From positions 1 through 25,504 of the forward strand of contig JBBSVE010000036.1 in the NCBI GenBank assembly GCA_038233815.1: DNA of 25,504 nt, in the 5' to 3' direction. Position 1 is the stretch's first letter, and each line of letters begins with the position of its first letter. The notes under the pieces were generated by a model. That model saw only the letters and a list, made by a program, of their open reading frames with translations. It had not been told where the DNA came from and ran no database searches. This document shows, one piece after another, positions 23,013 to 25,504 of this stretch. A program made the position numbers and the translations under genes. Origin of the DNA: JBBSVE01 sp038233815. Lineage in GTDB: Bacteria > Pseudomonadota > Alphaproteobacteria > Rhodobacterales > Rhodobacteraceae.

Positions 23013-23921
23013 ATGGCGCGAGACGATACGGCCAGAGGGATCTCCAGACCGGCTCCATCGCTATTCATGGGCGTCGTTTCGGCCCTCCTGATCGCCTGTC
23101 CCGGCGTGCCATCCGCCCAGACGCCACCGTTTCGGTCCGACTTCTCCGCCCACCGCGTGAAGGTCGGCGAGGGCGGGCCCGGCAATCGGATCCGGGTGCA
23201 GATCGACCCTGTGGAACAGGCTCTGCGCCTCGCCGTGGTGCCGCGACCCGAGCCCGCTCCCGCCCCCCCGGTTCCTGCCGAGGCGGTGGCACAGGCGGCG
23301 CTCACTCCGCGCATACCGGGCAAGGCCGCCTACGACTGGTTCTGGGATGCAGTGCCGGCGGCACAGGATGCCGTCGCGGGGCGCTATCCCAAGGCAATGG
23401 CGGCGCTCGGTCTCGGGCCCGGCGGGGCGATGGTGGCGGCGCCCCGGATGCAGCAGATGCAGGACATCGCGCAACGCTACGGGACCGAGATCCTGCGGGC
23501 CACGCTCGGCACGCAAGTCTCCCCCGCGCTCGTTCTGGCGGTGATGGGGATCGAGAGCGGCGGCAAGCCCCTCGCCGAAAGTCCAGCGGGCGCGGTGGGT
23601 CTGATGCAGCTTATCCCCGCGACGGCGGCGCGGTTCGGAGTGCGCGACAGCACCGACCCTGCGCAGAATATCAAGGGCGGGGTGGCCTATCTCGACTGGT
23701 TGATGGACCGGTTCGACCGCGATCCATTGATGGTGCTTGCCGCCTATAACGCCGGTGAAGGCGCGGTCGCCGCCAACCGGGGCGTGCCGCCCTATCCCGA
23801 GACGCGTGACTACGTGCCGAAGGTGCTGGCCGCCTGGGCAGTGGCGCAGGGCCTATGCCTCACGCCGCCGGAACTGGTGACGGACCCTTGCGTATTCCGG
23901 ATCATTGCCGCCGGGGGGTGA
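23013..23921 (+). CDS. Lytic transglycosylase (SLT family)
   Basis: A 302-residue exported peptidoglycan-cutting enzyme. The N-terminus is a signal peptide with a hydrophobic core (LFMGVVSALLIACPGVPSA, probable cleavage after PSA, residue 35). It is followed by a low-complexity Pro/Ala linker (about 77-98) and a C-terminal SLT domain from about residue 150, with catalytic Glu181 in VMGIESGG, the GAVGLMQLIPATA motif, NIKGGVAYL and VLAAYNAGEGAV, all intact. The ATG at 23013 begins the signal peptide; the long upstream open frame is ignored. The ribosome site is weak. It is transcribed divergently from the Tad pilus operon, so it may open the cell wall for the pilus, though it could be a general cell-wall enzyme. 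Confidence 0.93.
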   Translation: MARDDTARGISRPAPSLFMGVVSALLIACPGVPSAQTPPFRSDFSAHRVKVGEGGPGNRIRVQIDPVEQALRLAVVPRPEPAPAPPVPAEAVAQAALTPRIPGKAAYDWFWDAVPAAQDAVAGRYPKAMAALGLGPGGAMVAAPRMQQMQDIAQRYGTEILRATLGTQVSPALVLAVMGIESGGKPLAESPAGAVGLMQLIPATAARFGVRDSTDPAQNIKGGVAYLDWLMDRFDRDPLMVLAAYNAGEGAVAANRGVPPYPETRDYVPKVLAAWAVAQGLCLTPPELVTDPCVFRIIAAGG

Positions 23922-23933
23922 GGCCGCCCTCTC

Positions 23934-24218
23934 TCAGAGAGTGAACACGTCGTTCCACTCGGGGTGGCGCTTGCGCATCGCCTCCACAAAGGGACATTGC
24001 GGCACGATCCGCGTGCCCTCGGCTTTCGCATCGACGACCATACGCTTCACCAGAGCGAGCCCCGCACCCGTGCCGCGCATCGCATCGGGCACGGCGGTAT
24101 GGTCGGCCACGATCCTGCCGTTCCCGTCGTTGCGCCACGTCAGCTCGGCCTCCGCGCCGTTCAGGGACAGGGAGTAGCGTCCCCCCCGGTCGTTCCGCTC
24201 GCAGATGATGTCGCTCAT
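23934..24218 (-). CDS. Small GNAT-type N-acetyltransferase (YidJ/COG2388-like)
   Basis: A 94-residue protein of the short GNAT acetyltransferase type. It opens MSDIICERNDRGGRYSLSL, then AELTWRN and IVADHTAVPDAMRGTGAGLALVKRMVVDA, where RGTGAG matches the acetyl-CoA-binding loop, and ends with the PQCPFVEAMRKRHPEW segment seen in this family (the xCPF/xxxxxxH region). The start at 24218 follows GGAGG at a spacing of 6; an open frame further upstream to 24344 is ignored because it overlaps the tRNA promoter. The substrate is unknown. It is convergent with the transglycosylase gene, with 12 bp between the stops. Confidence 0.88.
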   Translation of the reverse strand: MSDIICERNDRGGRYSLSLNGAEAELTWRNDGNGRIVADHTAVPDAMRGTGAGLALVKRMVVDAKAEGTRIVPQCPFVEAMRKRHPEWNDVFTL

Positions 24219-24297
24219 TCCATGCCTCCGGTTGATTTCAGCGAAATGGCCCGGTCCCGCAGCGCAAGTCAACCGCAGGGAAGATCGCCGATGGGGC

Positions 24298-24326
24298 TTG
24301 AGGGTCGCAGGCCCCCTCCCTATCAA
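24298..24326 (+). promoter_or_regulatory. Candidate sigma-70 promoter of tRNA-Leu
   Basis: TTGAGG (24298-24303) and TATCAA (24321-24326) are separated by exactly 17 bp, and the -10 box ends 37 bp before the mature tRNA 5' end, as expected for a tRNA gene. Each box matches the consensus at four of six positions. Confidence 0.55.
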
Positions 24327-24363
24327 GGGGCCGAACCTTGGCACGGTTCATCCGGGGGAGCCT

Positions 24364-24449
24364 GGCCGCTTGCTGGAACTGGTAGACAGACCGGACTTAA
24401 AATCCGTTGCCCTCTGGGCGTGTGGGTTCGACCCCCACAGCGGCCACCA
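24364..24449 (+). tRNA. tRNA-Leu (anticodon TAA)
   Basis: An 86-base tRNA with encoded CCA. The acceptor stem GGCCGCT pairs perfectly with AGCGGCC, discriminator A at 24446. The D-arm contains AACTGGTAGAC, the anticodon loop CTTAAAA has TAA at 24398-24400, a long class II variable arm has a GCCC/GGGC stem, and the T-arm GTGGG-TTCGACC-CCCAC is canonical. The anticodon stem has a C-T mismatch at its outer pair (27-43). It reads the rare UUA codon in this GC-rich genome. The YihY-family gene converges 10 bp downstream, and no attachment-site duplication or integrase is visible. Confidence 0.97.
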
Positions 24450-24458
24450 CCTCTGCCT

Positions 24459-25391
24459 CTACGATACCGTGTCGGCCTTCACGGCGGCCCGTTCGCCCAT
24501 CGGCTCCTCCGCGCCTGTAGTGGTGTCGGCCTTGGTCTGCGCTTCGGTCTCGGCGTTGATCTCCGCCCCCAGAAGGACGATGTAGGCCGAAATCCACAGC
24601 CACATCAGCAGGATGATGACCCCCGCCATGCTGCCAAAGGATTGGTTGTAGCTTGCGAAGTTGCTGACGTAGATCGAGAATCCGACCGAGGCCACGATCC
24701 ACACCCCGCACGATACAAGAGCCCCGGGCGTGAGCCATGTCCATTTCGCATCCTCCCGCGCCGGGCCATAGCGGTAGAGCACCGCCAGCCCCAACACGGT
24801 CAGCACTACCAGCACCAACCAGCGCGAGAGGTTGAGGATCACTTCCAGCCACCCCGGCAACGGCAGAAAGTTGAGCACGATGGGCACCGCGAGCGCCGCC
24901 AGAAGCCCGACGAGCAGGCCGAAGATCAGAAATAACGTTAGCGCCAGCGTGACGAGGGTTCGCATGATGAAGCCGCGCCCTTCGTCCTCGTCATAGGCGA
25001 CGTTGAGGCCCTCGATGAGGCTCCCCATACCCTTGGACGAAGAGTAGATCGCGAGCCCGAGACCGATGATGAAAGCGAGGCTGAGCCCTCCCTGCTGCGA
25101 GCCCGCAACCGCGACCGCCTGATCCAGAATAATCTGGGCTGCCTGCTGCGGCATCAGCGACGTGAAGGTCTGCAACTGCGCTGTCACCTCGGACGGGTCC
25201 AGCACGAGGCCCGCGAGAGCCATCAGCGCCGTGATCGCCGGAAAAATCGCCAGCAGCGCATAGAATGCCACCCCGGCGGCCATCAATCCGACATGGTCGT
25301 TGCCAACCTCGTCCTTGACCCGGAGGGCGATGTCCTTCCAGCCTTTCGCCGGGATCGCCGCGGGGCTATCGGCCTGTCGTCCACGTGCCAT
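24459..25391 (-). CDS. YihY/BrkB-family inner-membrane protein
   Basis: A 310-residue integral membrane protein of the YihY/virulence factor BrkB family, whose biochemical role is not established (older RNase BN assignments are not valid). The N-terminal cytosolic part is followed by the family motif HVGLMAAGVAFYALLAIFPAITAL (about 33-56), then LGLAIYSSSKGMGSLIEGLNVAYDEDEGRGF and several hydrophobic helices to about residue 275, including GVIILLMWLWISAYIVLLGAEINAE near the end. The C-terminal tail (about 276-310) is polar, Thr/Glu/Lys-rich and probably disordered. The start at 25391 follows AGGAAGA at a spacing of 5. Confidence 0.93.
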   Translation of the reverse strand: MARGRQADSPAAIPAKGWKDIALRVKDEVGNDHVGLMAAGVAFYALLAIFPAITALMALAGLVLDPSEVTAQLQTFTSLMPQQAAQIILDQAVAVAGSQQGGLSLAFIIGLGLAIYSSSKGMGSLIEGLNVAYDEDEGRGFIMRTLVTLALTLFLIFGLLVGLLAALAVPIVLNFLPLPGWLEVILNLSRWLVLVVLTVLGLAVLYRYGPAREDAKWTWLTPGALVSCGVWIVASVGFSIYVSNFASYNQSFGSMAGVIILLMWLWISAYIVLLGAEINAETEAQTKADTTTGAEEPMGERAAVKADTVS

Positions 25392-25421
25392 GCAAGTCTT
25401 CCTGATGTCGGATACGGGGGG

Positions 25422-25443
25422 CCCGGCCCTCGAAGGGGCCGGG
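25422..25443. repeat. Strong GC inverted repeat between two minus-strand genes
   Basis: CCCGGCCC (25422-25429) and GGGCCGGG (25436-25443) pair perfectly around a six-base centre in the 61-bp gap upstream of the YihY-family gene. It lies 9 bp beyond the stop of the upstream partial gene, as a terminator would, but no T-tract follows in the leftward direction. Confidence 0.45.
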
Positions 25444-25452
25444 ACCTGTCGT

Positions 25453-25504
25453 TCAGCTCTTTTTCACGTCGCCGAGGTTCTGTTTGTCCGCCTCGGATTT
25501 GGCC
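25453..25504 (-). CDS. C-terminal end of an unidentified gene (truncated by window edge)
   Basis: Reading leftward from the edge, the frame AKSEADKQNLGDVKKS ends in TGA at 25453-25455. It is a charged, lysine-rich tail of 16 residues. Codon use fits the neighbours, and the hairpin at 25422-25443 follows it. It is too short to identify; it could also be a chance open frame. Confidence 0.4.
   Translation of the reverse strand, partial: AKSEADKQNLGDVKKS

Noticed and set aside
24364..24449. tRNA-Leu as an integration site for a genomic island
   Set aside because: No integrase, no repeated tRNA 3' end and no composition change were seen on either side.
1..25504. CRISPR arrays, insertion sequences or phage genes
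   Set aside because: No regularly spaced repeats, transposase or phage motifs were found on reading the window.

Overview
The base composition (very high GC), the gene families and the synteny point to an alphaproteobacterium of the Rhodobacterales (Rhodobacteraceae/Roseobacter group). The evidence is the dnaG-rpoD pair, an alphaproteobacterial-type RpoD with a long acidic insert, the nrdR-ribD overlap, and a Tad pilus locus that carries an OmpA-type lipoprotein plus a terminal AAA+ ATPase. The placement is inferred from protein resemblance; no search was run. Coding density is very high, so many long antisense frames exist (up to about 775 codons) and were discarded as GC shadows.

Left part (1-10.8 kb) is housekeeping: the 3' part of dnaG (primase), rpoD (primary sigma factor), a small secreted protein of unknown function that overlaps a YjbQ-family gene, a dienelactone-hydrolase family gene on the minus strand, then the tightly overlapping nrdR-ribD-rraB-family operon, guanine deaminase (minus), and an mgtE / 5-formyltetrahydrofolate cyclo-ligase pair.

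Central part (10.8-22.7 kb, all minus strand) is one Tad/Flp (type IVc) pilus locus. In transcription order it runs: flp pilin 1 - hairpin terminator - flp-like pilin 2 - cpaB - cpaC secretin - OmpA-family lipoprotein - cpaE/tadZ - cpaF/tadA ATPase - tadB - tadC - two TPR lipoproteins (tadD-like) - cpaA/tadV prepilin peptidase - AAA+ ATPase of unknown role. Together these encode the pilin, its processing peptidase, the inner-membrane platform and motor, the polar localisation factor and the outer-membrane channel. A canonical cpaD and the minor pseudopilins tadE/F/G are not in the window; the OmpA lipoprotein sits where cpaD usually lies.

Right part (22.7-25.5 kb): a lytic transglycosylase diverges from the pilus operon across a 333-bp intergenic region. 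It is followed by a small GNAT acetyltransferase (minus), a tRNA-Leu(TAA) gene with a recognisable promoter, a YihY/BrkB-family membrane protein (minus), and the last 16 codons of an unidentified minus-strand gene at the window edge.

I saw no CRISPR array, insertion sequence, integrase, toxin-antitoxin or phage gene. The points most worth a second look are the Tad-linked AAA+ ATPase, the OmpA-for-CpaD substitution, the lysine-less P-loop of the TadZ homologue, the twin pilins with Asp-Trp in place of the usual Glu-Tyr, the terminator behind the first pilin gene, and the divergent transglycosylase.
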